NCBI RefSeq assembly: GCF_963518325.1
Contig: NZ_CAUQJB010000002.1
Coordinates: 248,001 to 312,000, forward strand
Length of the DNA stretch: 64,000 nt
Origin: Vagococcus_D sp963518325
GTDB lineage: Bacteria; Bacillota; Bacilli; Lactobacillales; Vagococcaceae
Reading direction: 5' to 3'
In this document: in pieces, positions 1 to 9,003 of the stretch
How the letters are laid out: each line of letters begins with the position of its first letter
How positions within the stretch are numbered: the stretch's first letter is position 1
The notes under the pieces: model-generated
Database searches by the model: none
Seen by the model: the letters and a program-made list of their open reading frames with translations, nothing else
What the model was told of the DNA's origin: nothing
Program-made: the position numbers and the translations under genes

Positions 1-621
1 TTTGTCAAACACGTTGCCGATGAAGAAAAACGATTAGCAGCGGAAGCCAAAGAAAAAGCGGAAAAAGAAAAAATTGCCAAAGAGAAGGCTGCAGCTGAAT
101 CGGCCATTGTTTTATCAGAAACAACACCTACCCAAGAAAATTATGATAAAGCATTTACTCTTGTTAAAGCTCTCACAGACGAAAACAAAAGCTTTTCAGA
201 ACGATTGGAAAAAGTCAAACAAACTATTCAACTAGCTGCGGCAAAAGCCGAAAAAATGAAAACTGCCGAAGTCGCTTTGGCTACGGCTGAAACCCAACCA
301 ACAAAACCTCACTATGAAACAGCTAAACTTGCGATTGCCCAGGTTCCCGGTGGCGCTGAAGAGCTTGCTAAGCGGTTGGATACGGTTAACTCAACCATTG
401 TAGCCGCTGAACAAGAATCAGCCCGCCAAGCTGCTGCCGAAGTAACACGCTTAGCTGAAACAGGTGGCGATCAAGGTGGGCCTGTAACGACAGAAATGGT
501 CTTCGTTACCCCTACTGGAAAGAAATACCATGCTGGAAAATGTGGAAATGGCACATACACCGAGGCCACCATGGACGATGCCTTAGCAAGAGGCTTAACC
601 CCTTGTTCCAAATGCTTCTAA
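1..621 (+). CDS. C-terminal part of coiled-coil protein with Cys/His metal-binding-like tail (5' end outside window)
   Basis: The frame is open from base 1, so only the last 206 codons are present and the true start lies upstream. The first 150 residues are Ala/Glu/Lys-rich, with a heptad-like charged pattern expected of coiled coil and repeats that look alike (ETTPTQENYDKA and ETQPTKPHYETA). The last 45 residues hold a compact motif: a Thr-Pro-Thr-Gly-Lys-Lys-Tyr-His stretch, then a Cys-Gly pair, a Gly-Leu-Thr-Pro-Cys element and a final Cys-x-x-Cys-Phe. This His/Cys arrangement is seen at the ends of secreted or nuclease-associated Gram-positive proteins and resembles Ada-type metal sites. 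The function is unknown to me; a secreted or surface location is only inference because the N-terminus is missing. Confidence 0.75.
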   Translation, partial: FVKHVADEEKRLAAEAKEKAEKEKIAKEKAAAESAIVLSETTPTQENYDKAFTLVKALTDENKSFSERLEKVKQTIQLAAAKAEKMKTAEVALATAETQPTKPHYETAKLAIAQVPGGAEELAKRLDTVNSTIVAAEQESARQAAAEVTRLAETGGDQGGPVTTEMVFVTPTGKKYHAGKCGNGTYTEATMDDALARGLTPCSKCF

Positions 622-623
622 CT

Positions 624-659
624 AAGAAAAGACCTTGCTAGTTGGCAAGGTCTTTTCTT
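624..659. terminator. Bidirectional Rho-independent terminator
   Basis: A perfect 15-bp stem (624-638 with 645-659) with a 6-base loop and A/T-rich flanks on both sides. It lies between the convergent partial gene and the oleate hydratase and can serve both. Confidence 0.85.
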
Positions 660-2362
660 TATCTAAACATCGTTTCTGCTGCCTTAGCCAAGACTTTTGG
701 ATCTCGATTATAAGGAGTCACTGGGCAAATTTCTTTGTCGACATTAAACAGCTTATAAACAGCTATCCGAGCTGCGCGAACAGAATACTCTTCCGTGAAG
801 ACCATGTCTTTGGGAATCTCTACAAATTGGCTGATCATTGCAAAATTAGTACTTCCTTCTGGTACAACCTGTGGACGATCTGCCATCGCTCTAGGTTGGA
901 ACTGGGCATCAATATAAGGCATGTAACAAGGAATGACATTCACGATATCTGTTTTTATTTCATCCCAATCCTCTTGCCAGTTCATTTGACATACCCATTC
1001 ATATAAAATCTCTTCACCAGTACATTCTTTCATTGGTTTTTTTACATAATCCCCAATTTTATCTGGATACAACCCATAACCCCAGAAGACCGTTGTGTCC
1101 AATGCTTGGGATTTAAAATGAGGTTGAGCCGCCACGACAGTACTGATTAACCAATTTGAATCTTTCAGGGTCATCAACGCCCCACTACCTGGAATATTAG
1201 TGGAGAACGCTTCAATCTTCTTAAGTAATTTATCTCCGCGACAAGTAACAGTAAAGCTTTGCCAGTTAGTTTCAGCTTCATGCCCAAAGAAAGGTTCCGG
1301 ATTTCCCAGATTTGGTTTTTTCTTGGCAATCTTATACCAAAGTTCTCCAGAAATAGGACGCTCCTCTGGTGTCGGTGCTGCCGTTGACCAATCCCCTTCT
1401 GTCGTACTATCGGTCATACACGCATTGGTCATCATGACCACATCGTCTTTCCCTAACTCAAGTACACGGCCATCTTTGAAGATTAGTCGTGTAGCAGTAA
1501 TGCCTTTGCCATCTTTAAACTCAATATCCTCCACAGTTGAATTGGTTTCAATAATGACTTGATGTTTTTCCAAATAGGCTTTAATCGGTAATATCAAACT
1601 TTCATACTGATTATATCGAGTCCGCGTCACTCCTTCAAGAGTATCAATTCGACTAAACTCTAAAATCATCCGATTCATGTAACGACGAAACTCAAATAGA
1701 CTACTCCATTTTTGGAAAGCAAAGGTCGTCTGCCACATATACCAAAAATTAGTTTCAAAAAAGTGATCATCAAACCAGTCATTTATTCTCATACCATCTA
1801 ATTTTTCTTCCGGTGTCCCTAGTAACTTGGTCATCTTCAGGCGATCATTATTATCAAAACCCATTGAGTGAGCATCTAAAATGGTCCCCTCACCATCTAC
1901 TAAACGAGCTTGTGCATGAGTGGGATGCAAGTGATCAAAATTCAAAATTTCTTCTGTCACACTTTGATTAGGAAATTCCAGTGAAGGTATCGTCTCAAAT
2001 AAATCCCAGAAATTTTCATAAGTCTCTTCGTTTAACATCCGGCCACCACGACACAAAAACCCCTCCGTCATTGTGCCTGAACCATCATTACTTCCCCCTA
2101 CAATATCCATGCCTTCAAAAATATGAATATTTTTACCATCAAAGTTAGCATCGCGAATTAAATAAGTTGCCCCTGCAAGACTTGCCAAACCACCACCGAT
2201 AAAATAAACTTGGCGATCACCATAATACCGTGTTTTAATTTCTTCTTCGGCTTTTGCTTGGCGCTTTATCACCTGTTTTCTAGTCATTTTTTTAGCAGAG
2301 TATGCCGCCGCGCCAGCTGAGATTGCTCCTAATGTCATTAATTTCCATTTATGATGCTTCAT
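659..2362 (-). CDS. ohyA: Oleate hydratase (myosin-cross-reactive-antigen family, FAD-dependent)
   Basis: Members of this family add water to the cis-9 double bond of oleic and linoleic acid to give 10-hydroxy fatty acids, which detoxifies host or environmental fatty acids. The 567-residue product has the FAD-binding glycine motif GGGLASLAGA near residues 56-65 and the family's Gly-rich segment GGSNDGSGTM shortly after, and its length fits the family. A GAGGAATCACG ribosome site precedes the ATG. Unlike the cytosolic enzymes I know, it starts with a basic then Ala/Gly-rich hydrophobic stretch (residues 1-24), which could act as a membrane anchor. The TetR-type gene upstream on the same strand is the likely regulator; candidate operators lie between them. 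Confidence 0.92.
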   Translation of the reverse strand: MKHHKWKLMTLGAISAGAAAYSAKKMTRKQVIKRQAKAEEEIKTRYYGDRQVYFIGGGLASLAGATYLIRDANFDGKNIHIFEGMDIVGGSNDGSGTMTEGFLCRGGRMLNEETYENFWDLFETIPSLEFPNQSVTEEILNFDHLHPTHAQARLVDGEGTILDAHSMGFDNNDRLKMTKLLGTPEEKLDGMRINDWFDDHFFETNFWYMWQTTFAFQKWSSLFEFRRYMNRMILEFSRIDTLEGVTRTRYNQYESLILPIKAYLEKHQVIIETNSTVEDIEFKDGKGITATRLIFKDGRVLELGKDDVVMMTNACMTDSTTEGDWSTAAPTPEERPISGELWYKIAKKKPNLGNPEPFFGHEAETNWQSFTVTCRGDKLLKKIEAFSTNIPGSGALMTLKDSNWLISTVVAAQPHFKSQALDTTVFWGYGLYPDKIGDYVKKPMKECTGEEILYEWVCQMNWQEDWDEIKTDIVNVIPCYMPYIDAQFQPRAMADRPQVVPEGSTNFAMISQFVEIPKDMVFTEEYSVRAARIAVYKLFNVDKEICPVTPYNRDPKVLAKAAETMFR

Positions 2363-2411
2363 CGTGATTCCTCTTTTCCTCTTTTATTACCTTTACTATA
2401 CGGAGGAAAAC

Positions 2412-2445
2412 GACAACTGTCTCTACACAATCAGGACAGTTTGTC
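2412..2445. promoter_or_regulatory. Candidate TetR operators over the ohyA promoter
   Basis: Two short inverted repeats with the same arms, GACAACTGTC (2412-2421) and GACAGTTTGTC (2435-2445), lie 50-83 bases upstream of the ohyA start. On the minus strand a possible -35 (GAGACA) and -10 (TATAGT) are 17 bp apart, and the first repeat overlaps the -35. That the neighbouring TetR protein binds here is inference. Confidence 0.4.
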
Positions 2446-2488
2446 TGAACTTACGACAAAGTACTCTTATTGTCTAAAAATCAAACGG

Positions 2489-3076
2489 TTATATATACCT
2501 CTCAGATCCTTCCGCCAACTCCTCTTCATAACGAGTATTAGCCAATCGCTCGGTATCTTTTGCCAAACGAAATAATTGATGGCCAATCGCTTCGGCACTG
2601 ACCTTGGCTCCCCCTTGAATCCATTCAATCACAACACCACTGCAACCATATGAAAAAAACTTAGCATAAAACCGGCGATCCTCTAAATTAACTAGCCCCT
2701 CTTTATCTAATCTGGCAAATAGCTCTAAAAATAAATGACTAGTCACCCCTCCAAATACAATCGCAAAAGTGTTAGGGTCCGCTCCAACTGTATTTCGATA
2801 AAAATTATGATATTTTTGAATACTTTCAAGCATTAAACAAACTTGCCCTTCCCAATTATCCAGTCGCACATCCCCTCGTAACTCTTTAAAGGTTCTTTCC
2901 TGATAAAGCCAAGCTAGCAAGTCATATTTGTCGGTAAAGTGATAGTAAAAAGTTTGACGGTTTAACCCACATCTCTCAGTAATATCACTGATGTTGATTT
3001 TCTCGAAGCGTTTGTGATGACATAGTTCGATTAGCGCATCCCCTAAGGCCATTTTCGTAATCATTGATTCTGACAT
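2489..3076 (-). CDS. TetR/AcrR-family transcriptional regulator
   Basis: About 195 residues with an N-terminal TetR-type helix-turn-helix: residues about 8-55, including the segment INISDITERCGLNRQTFYYH, which is the classic turn and recognition helix ending in FYYHF. The C-terminal half is a helical ligand or dimer domain of the DhaS-like type. An upstream GTG at 3082 is in frame, but it is only two bases from the AAGGAG ribosome site, whereas the ATG at 3076 is 8 bases away, so I chose 3076. It lies upstream of oleate hydratase in the same orientation and probably controls it and itself, perhaps in response to fatty acids (inference). Confidence 0.88.
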   Translation of the reverse strand: MSESMITKMALGDALIELCHHKRFEKINISDITERCGLNRQTFYYHFTDKYDLLAWLYQERTFKELRGDVRLDNWEGQVCLMLESIQKYHNFYRNTVGADPNTFAIVFGGVTSHLFLELFARLDKEGLVNLEDRRFYAKFFSYGCSGVVIEWIQGGAKVSAEAIGHQLFRLAKDTERLANTRYEEELAEGSERYI

Positions 3077-3339
3077 TTCCACGACTCCTTTTTTTGAAAT
3101 AACTTTTTTATTGAGACCTATCCATGCTTACATTTTAACAAGTCACACTTTATACTTTAACACGAAATGATGATTTTTCTATAAGAGTATCATCATAGCC
3201 GAATGACACCATCAACTTTTTTCAAATGTCAAATTTAAGATTAACCTTTTTTTAATCCCAAATTAACTTACTTTCCCTTCTGACAAGTCATTTCTCAACT
3301 AAACAGGACCTATTATCAGTTAATCTATAGTGAAACAGG

Positions 3340-3591
3340 TTAATATAAGTGCTTTTTGGTTAATCTTGGTTTTGCTATGGACTTTGTTATCCGATATACT
3401 ACCCATAAGGCGATAAATTCATTTTCTAAATTTATGATTAATTGTCCAAATAATGGCCTATCAGATTTTAGTTCAATAAATACCGAAAAGCATGAGTAAA
3501 TAAAATCAAACCTCTTAATCAGTATCGAAAAGGATGTGAACACCGCGTTTAAATCCCTCACAATCATAAATAAATCAGATAAACAAGCCAT
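3340..3591 (-). CDS. Doubtful hypothetical protein, 83 aa
   Basis: An 83-codon frame with an ATG preceded at a proper distance by a GAGAGG ribosome-site-like sequence. The product is hydrophobic and Phe/Ile-rich, with no motif I recognise and no operon partner. It sits alone in an AT-rich spacer. It may be a real small protein or a chance ORF; the ribosome site is the only support. Confidence 0.25.
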   Translation of the reverse strand: MACLSDLFMIVRDLNAVFTSFSILIKRFDFIYSCFSVFIELKSDRPLFGQLIINLENEFIALWVVYRITKSIAKPRLTKKHLY

Positions 3592-3780
3592 TTCTTACCT
3601 CTCATCATGGATGTTCCTGCAGAGATTGCAAAAAAATTAATTGGCTTTTAAATACTTTACTCAACCACTTTGTCCTTTGCTAAAGTGGTTAGCTCTTTTT
3701 TTGAGAGAAAAACGGCTTCAAAATACTATAGTTACTGCAACCCTACCATCTCCATATTTTTCCCTTTCCGAAACATTAGA

Positions 3781-3823
3781 AAAAAAGCCCTCTCTATCAA
3801 CAAATGATAGAGAGGGCTTTTTT
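3781..3823 (-). terminator. Rho-independent terminator of prfC
   Basis: A perfect 18-bp stem (3781-3798 with 3806-3823), with a GC-rich core and long T/A tails, lies 46 bases after the prfC stop. Confidence 0.85.
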
Positions 3824-3868
3824 GACCATTTTATTGATGCCCTTAAACTAACTTTACCGTCAAGATTT

Positions 3869-5443
3869 CTACAGTAAAGCCTTTAGCTCAACATCAGGGT
3901 ACTTGTCTGAGAACCAACGCATAGCAAATTGATTTTCAAATAAGAATAAAGGATTATCAAAGCGGTCTTTTACCAAAATATTACGACTTGAGCTCATGCT
4001 CTCATCTAAATCTTTTGGATCAATCCAACGAGCCGTTTTTGTGCCCATAGGTGTCATAATCACTTCTGTGTTGTACTCATTTAACATCCGATGTTGGAAG
4101 ACTTCAAATTGTAACTGCCCCACCGCCCCGATGATATAATCCTCCGTCACAATTGTTTTATAGAGCTGAATCGCTCCCTCTTGGACCAACTGCGCCATCC
4201 CTTTATGGAATGATTTTTGCTTCATGACATTTTTTGCTGTCACTTTCATAAATAATTCTGGGGTAAACTGTGGTAACTCTTCATAAGCAACATTCAATTT
4301 ACCAGAATAAATCGTATCGCCAATTTGATAATTACCCGTATCATACAACCCGATAATATCACCAGCTACCGCTTCCTCTACCGTCTCACGCGTATCTGCC
4401 ATAAACTGGGTGGAATTGCTTAATTTAAACTTTTTACCTGTTCGCTGTAAAAAGACATCCATCCCACGCTCAAAGGTACCCGAACAAATTCGGATAAAAG
4501 CAATCCGATCACGATGGGCCGGGTTCATATTCGCTTGAATTTTAAAGACAAATCCCGAAAAGTCTTCTTCATAGGGACTGATTTCTTTGTCGTCTTTGGT
4601 AATATGAGAAGATGGTTTTGGCGCAAACTGCAAGAAAGTTTCCAAGAATGTTTGAACACCAAAATTCGTTAAGGCGGAACCGAAAAAGACAGGGGTTAAT
4701 TTCCCAGCAGCAATTTTCTCTTCTGAAAACTCATTTCCCGCTTCGACTAATAATTCCACATCTTCCAAAACCTGATTATAAACCGCATCTTTATGTAGCG
4801 GATGATCCGCTGGTATATCCCCATTGACTAGCGGAATAAACCTTTCACCATCATAATTATCAGGTCGGTGTAATTCCACTCGCTGATGATAGACATCGTA
4901 CAGTCCTTCAAGTCCTTTTCCCATACCAATTGGCCAGTTCATTGGGTAAGACTCAATTTCCAAGACTTCTTCCAGTTCTGCCAATAAATCTAAAGGCTCG
5001 CGACCATCACGGTCCAATTTATTCATAAAAGTAAAGATCGGAATGCCACGCATGCGACAAACTTGGAATAATTTTTTGGTCTGAGCCTCAATCCCTTTCC
5101 CACTGTCAACTACCATCACCGCAGCATCAACAGCCATCAGCGTACGATAGGTATCTTCCGAGAAGTCCTCATGTCCAGGTGTATCTAAAATGTTCACCCG
5201 TTTATCATCGTAATCAAATTGCATCACCGAACTGGTAACAGAAATCCCTCTTTGTTTCTCGATTTCCATCCAGTCAGACTTAGCAAAGTTACCTGTTTTT
5301 TTCCCTTTGACTGTTCCAGCTTGGCGAATAGCTCCCCCAAAGAGCAGTAACTGCTCCGTAATCGTTGTTTTCCCCGCATCCGGATGGGAAATAATCGCAA
5401 AAGTGCGACGACTATCAACCGCTTCATGTTGTTTTTGACTCAT
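3869..5443 (-). CDS. prfC: Peptide chain release factor 3 (RF3)
   Basis: RF3 is a translational GTPase that ejects RF1 or RF2 from the ribosome after termination. The roughly 524-residue protein shows the GTPase motifs in order: G1 HPDAGKTT (about 20-27), G3 DTPGHEDF (about 87-94) and G4 NKLD (about 141-144), and the length is normal. A GTG lies one codon upstream (5446), but the spacing from AAGGAG favours the ATG at 5443. It is monocistronic, with its own terminator downstream. Confidence 0.97.
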   Translation of the reverse strand: MSQKQHEAVDSRRTFAIISHPDAGKTTITEQLLLFGGAIRQAGTVKGKKTGNFAKSDWMEIEKQRGISVTSSVMQFDYDDKRVNILDTPGHEDFSEDTYRTLMAVDAAVMVVDSGKGIEAQTKKLFQVCRMRGIPIFTFMNKLDRDGREPLDLLAELEEVLEIESYPMNWPIGMGKGLEGLYDVYHQRVELHRPDNYDGERFIPLVNGDIPADHPLHKDAVYNQVLEDVELLVEAGNEFSEEKIAAGKLTPVFFGSALTNFGVQTFLETFLQFAPKPSSHITKDDKEISPYEEDFSGFVFKIQANMNPAHRDRIAFIRICSGTFERGMDVFLQRTGKKFKLSNSTQFMADTRETVEEAVAGDIIGLYDTGNYQIGDTIYSGKLNVAYEELPQFTPELFMKVTAKNVMKQKSFHKGMAQLVQEGAIQLYKTIVTEDYIIGAVGQLQFEVFQHRMLNEYNTEVIMTPMGTKTARWIDPKDLDESMSSSRNILVKDRFDNPLFLFENQFAMRWFSDKYPDVELKALL

Positions 5444-5624
5444 CACTAATCTCCTTCGTCTATATCTATTTATCTGTTAGTTTAAATTAATTATTTACAT
5501 TGGACGACTCCTTATGATTTCTCCCTATTCAGGTACCATAGCAGAAAAATTTCAACCATTTGTAAGTATATCATGAAGAACGGCGAGAATAAAGCTTTGA
5601 CCGCTGAATCCTCTTGATCGACAC

Positions 5625-6383
5625 TTAAACTAATTGATCACGCTCATTGAAGTACCCTTTATAACTGCCATAACACGCGATGACTGATGCAATCGCTGTG
5701 GTGGACATTAACATAAAGACCACCATTATTTGATACTTAATCGCATGAACTGGGTCAACCCCTGCAAAAATCAAACCGCTCATCATGCCAGGTAAACTGA
5801 CAATCCCCATGGTTTTAGTTGAATCCAACGTCGGCGTAATCCCCGTTCTAATGCTTTCTCTGACAATGATCCGTGAGGCTTGTTTCAAATTGGCTCCCAG
5901 TGCCAAACGCTCCTGAACTTGCTGACGCCGATCTTTAAATGACGTTGTCATATTGCGATAACACAAACCAATGGCCACCATCGAATTGCTGGCAATCATT
6001 CCCGTTATCGGTACGACTTGAGAAGCCATTAATTGAATAGAGCCACTGGCAACTAAAATAGCTAAAGTCACAAATGTGCCGCTCATAATGGCGATGAGTG
6101 ATGTGCGAAAAATATGCGGAATCCCTTTATTCTTCTTCGCCGCATTGTATGAAGCATTAAAACAAATCACTAAAAACATTCCAATCACTAAGACCAGCTG
6201 GCTACTTTGAAAAACGTATTTTAAGACATAGCCTATTACGGTCAACTGAACCACTGCACGAACAACACTGCTAATCATTGATTTTTCTAATTTCAACTGT
6301 TCTTTATAAGACAACAATAAAGAAATAACCACAAGAGATGCCGCTAAAACTAAGGTCATATTGTTAATCGCCAATGTGTTCAT
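5625..6383 (-). CDS. fetB: FetB/YbbM-type ABC transporter permease (UPF0014)
   Basis: An integral membrane protein of 252 residues with about six to seven hydrophobic segments, typical in length and sequence of the UPF0014/FetB family (for example the segment LALGANLKQASRIIVRESIR). In Escherichia coli FetAB is reported to export iron and help resist oxidative stress; the substrate here is assumed from the family. Its start overlaps the end of fetA by four bases (ATGA), so the two are translationally coupled. Confidence 0.88.
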   Translation of the reverse strand: MNTLAINNMTLVLAASLVVISLLLSYKEQLKLEKSMISSVVRAVVQLTVIGYVLKYVFQSSQLVLVIGMFLVICFNASYNAAKKNKGIPHIFRTSLIAIMSGTFVTLAILVASGSIQLMASQVVPITGMIASNSMVAIGLCYRNMTTSFKDRRQQVQERLALGANLKQASRIIVRESIRTGITPTLDSTKTMGIVSLPGMMSGLIFAGVDPVHAIKYQIMVVFMLMSTTAIASVIACYGSYKGYFNERDQLV

Positions 6384-7024
6384 TTCACTATTCTCCCCTC
6401 AATAACATTTACTAAACGACTGGCCTGCTTAATTTCTTCTTCCACATGAGTCACTCGAATTAACGTCAATTGATATTCCGCTTGAATCTGTTTTAAAAAA
6501 CCTCTAATCTGCAAGCTACTTTGGCGATCCAAGGCACTGGTTACCTCATCTAATAACAACACTTTTGGCATAAATTGTAAATGACGAATTAAGGCCACAC
6601 GTTGCTTCTCGCCTCCTGAAAGGTCATTGATAGACTTAGTCAAAAAGGTCTCGGCCAACCCCACTTGCATCAATAATTCTCGACTACGCTCTTCGTTAAA
6701 TCGTTGCTGACGAATCTCGTAAGGAAATCTTAAGTTATCGCTAACCGTTTCGCCAAATAATTGAGGACTTTGAAAACAATAAGAGACCTCTTTTCGATAC
6801 TCGGTTGGCTCTCTGTCACTGACGGGGCGACCTTCGAAAAGCAATTGCCCCGAAGTCGGTGTTAATAATGACCCGAGCAATTTCAACAACGTGCTTTTGC
6901 CACTACCAGACGGACCGGAGACGACTAAATCCTCACCTTTCTCAACCACTAAATTAATCTCTTTAAGAATCTCTTTATCCCTGACTTCGTAAGCCAGCTC
7001 TTTAATTTGAAATAATTGCGACAC
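6380..7024 (-). CDS. fetA: FetA/YbbL-type ABC transporter ATP-binding protein
   Basis: The ATPase partner of FetB. Its 214 residues carry Walker A GPSGSGKST (37-45), Q-loop CFQSPQLFG (about 83-91), signature LSGGEKQR (135-142) and Walker B LLLDE (156-160). The start is a GTG with AAAGGAG nine bases upstream. It is the first gene of a two-gene operon with fetB; the permease begins inside its last codons. Confidence 0.9.
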   Translation of the reverse strand: MSQLFQIKELAYEVRDKEILKEINLVVEKGEDLVVSGPSGSGKSTLLKLLGSLLTPTSGQLLFEGRPVSDREPTEYRKEVSYCFQSPQLFGETVSDNLRFPYEIRQQRFNEERSRELLMQVGLAETFLTKSINDLSGGEKQRVALIRHLQFMPKVLLLDEVTSALDRQSSLQIRGFLKQIQAEYQLTLIRVTHVEEEIKQASRLVNVIEGRIVK

Positions 7025-7160
7025 ACAAATGCTCCTTTCACGACATTTCCAGTATAACAGGTCTTTTCCTTTGTTTAAACGACTGATTTAGCAAAAAGCT
7101 AAGGATTTGGCTTGCCTCTGACCTCTTAATTAATTGAGTAGGCGTTAGATCTAGACATAG

Positions 7161-7190
7161 AAAAAGACTAGGAATTTTTCCCAGTCCTTT
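7161..7190 (-). terminator. Terminator after the minus-strand sulfatase
   Basis: A 9-bp stem (7166-7174 with 7178-7186, one G-T pair on the minus strand) followed on the minus strand by TTTTT, 12 bases beyond the sulfatase stop. Confidence 0.7.
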
Positions 7191-7201
7191 CATCCTTATT
7201 C

Positions 7202-8692
7202 TCACTCTCTCATTCTTAAATATCGGTAATCAAAAATCAAATTATCATTATGAGCTAACATCCAGGCTTCCAGTTCTCCTCTCATATCAAGGAGAGCTAC
7301 TCGATACTCTTCCCTATCGATTAAATTAATTTTCTCATAGGGGTCAGTCTCCAGATCATATAGTTCATCTATGTCTCCACAATTGAAAACATATTTCATT
7401 TCGCCTTTACGAATCATCCGTTGCGAAAACATGACGCTCCCAATCCCAGAACATTCGGTGACAACCGCTTCGCGCCACGAACAAGTTTCATGGGTGACTA
7501 ATGGCACCAGAGATGAGCCATCTCGTTGAACCCTTTCTCGTTCCCAACCTGCAAATTCTAAAATAGTTGAATATAAATCGCAACTACTAACGAGCTCTTT
7601 CACACGGCCCCTCTTTTGTTGATTAACACCTTTGATTAGTAAAGGGATACTGCAGGTTTCCTCATACATAAAAATAGCTTTGTCACATAACCCATTATGA
7701 ATGCCCAGTGACTCTCCGTGATCGCTACTAAAGATAATGATCGTCTCATCGTAAAGGTCTCGTTCTTTAAGATAGGCCAACAACCGACCAATCTGATAAT
7801 CGATATGGCTAGTATTGGCAAAATAATGTTGTATATAAGGCTCCAATGCCGACCAAGCAGGGTCATTAGCTCTTTTTAAATCATGAATCCGTGGTTTGTT
7901 ATCACTATCTCCTTGATAATTTTCCCATTTTGGCATATCACGTTGACGATAACCTTCCAAAAATTCCGTGGGAGCGAAATAGGGTTCATGAGGCCCCCAA
8001 AAATTCAATTGAAAATACCAGGGAGCCTCCTTTGAAAATCCTGACAGCAGCTCTTTCGTCCGCTCCACTAAAAAGTGTTCAATCGTTGATTCGATACCAG
8101 AGATCACCTCACCAGCCTGATGCCCGCCATAATTTCCAGTTATAAGTCCCTCAACCTGGTGAACTAGGCCTCGTTCTTTCAAGTAGCGCTTAAACTCTGG
8201 ATAATGATGCCCGCCATAGCCATGGCCTGGAAAGTAATCACCTTGATACCCTATTTCTTCTGGGGTAGCGGAATAATCAAAGGTAATTTCCGGGAAATGC
8301 ATCTCCCCCATATATGTTTGAATATAATCGTCCGCCTTAATATTATCTACTCCTGATCCAAGATGCCACTTCCCAGTGTATCCAAGTTGATAACCTTGCT
8401 CTTTCAAGCGATTACTCAATAACTCAGCAGAATTCGGCAATTCTTGAATCATGTTTCCATAATTATAAGAATTGGTCAGCATCCCATGATGCATCGGGTA
8501 AAGTCCTGTTTGAATCGTAGCTCGGGCAGGTGCACAAATCGGACAACTGGCATAAGCATTTTCAAAAACAGTACTGTCTTCCGCTAATTGGTCAAGGACA
8601 GGAGTCTCAGATATTAGATCCCCATATGTTGTCAGCGTATCCTTTCGCTGTTGATCCGTTAATATAAATAAAATATTCGGTTGTTTTGTCAT
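7202..8692 (-). CDS. Sulfatase, S1 family, Cys-type, cytoplasmic
   Basis: Hydrolyses sulfate esters, probably on a sugar. The 496-residue protein carries the sulfatase signature CAPAR at residues 53-57; Cys53 would be oxidised to formylglycine, here presumably by the maturase at 24363-25460. The N-terminal metal motif reads LTDQQRKDT (Asp then Gln), and a second metal segment is SSDHGESLG. No signal peptide is present, so it should act on imported glycan in the cytoplasm. It is divergent from a second sulfatase and next to a sugar sensor and importer. Its exact substrate (for example 6-sulfo-GlcNAc) cannot be read from the sequence. Confidence 0.92.
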   Translation of the reverse strand: MTKQPNILFILTDQQRKDTLTTYGDLISETPVLDQLAEDSTVFENAYASCPICAPARATIQTGLYPMHHGMLTNSYNYGNMIQELPNSAELLSNRLKEQGYQLGYTGKWHLGSGVDNIKADDYIQTYMGEMHFPEITFDYSATPEEIGYQGDYFPGHGYGGHHYPEFKRYLKERGLVHQVEGLITGNYGGHQAGEVISGIESTIEHFLVERTKELLSGFSKEAPWYFQLNFWGPHEPYFAPTEFLEGYRQRDMPKWENYQGDSDNKPRIHDLKRANDPAWSALEPYIQHYFANTSHIDYQIGRLLAYLKERDLYDETIIIFSSDHGESLGIHNGLCDKAIFMYEETCSIPLLIKGVNQQKRGRVKELVSSCDLYSTILEFAGWERERVQRDGSSLVPLVTHETCSWREAVVTECSGIGSVMFSQRMIRKGEMKYVFNCGDIDELYDLETDPYEKINLIDREEYRVALLDMRGELEAWMLAHNDNLIFDYRYLRMRE

Positions 8693-9003
8693 CGGCTAAT
8701 GTCCTTCCTTCGATCGTTCCTGTTAAATTATTCACTGCCCACGTTACTTATGATCTGTGGAGCATTCTGCGGAACAATCCCTATAAATTATTTTCGCTAG
8801 ATATTGCTGTCCCCTATTCACCATTATACAAGTAACCGTTCTCAATATTAACCAATAAACTATAGGTCTTTTATCATCTTTTATAGATTAATCTATGCTT
8901 ACCTATGATTAGTATCATTTCTACTATCATTTCACGCTTTAATTACACCCATTCTCACTGTTAAAATAAGGCTAAGACTTAACATCCAGCTAGGAGGATA
9001 ACC
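8693..9003. promoter_or_regulatory. Divergent promoter region between the two sulfatases, with repeats
   Basis: A 311-bp spacer that must carry both sulfatase promoters. It contains a 14-bp perfect palindrome (8883-8896), an ATGAT-TAGT-ATCAT inverted repeat (8905-8918), and direct repeats of TATCATTTC at 8913-8921 and 8925-8933, with a near copy at 8872-8880. A weak -10 (TAAAAT, 8962-8967) could serve the plus-strand sulfatase. Direct repeats about one helical turn apart suit an AraC-type response regulator such as the one encoded next door, but this is inference. Confidence 0.45.

Larger units (their letters stand above)
3083..3868. other. Long intergenic stretch between TetR gene and prfC
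   Basis: AT-rich spacer. I see only one doubtful short ORF (3340-3591, listed separately) and the prfC terminator (3781-3823). No RNA gene, repeat or mobile-element trace was recognised in the rest. Confidence 0.5.

Noticed and set aside
635..1562. Two ORFs of 120-123 codons on the plus strand inside ohyA
   Set aside because: They lie antisense to a clear full-length enzyme, have no ribosome site of note and no family resemblance.
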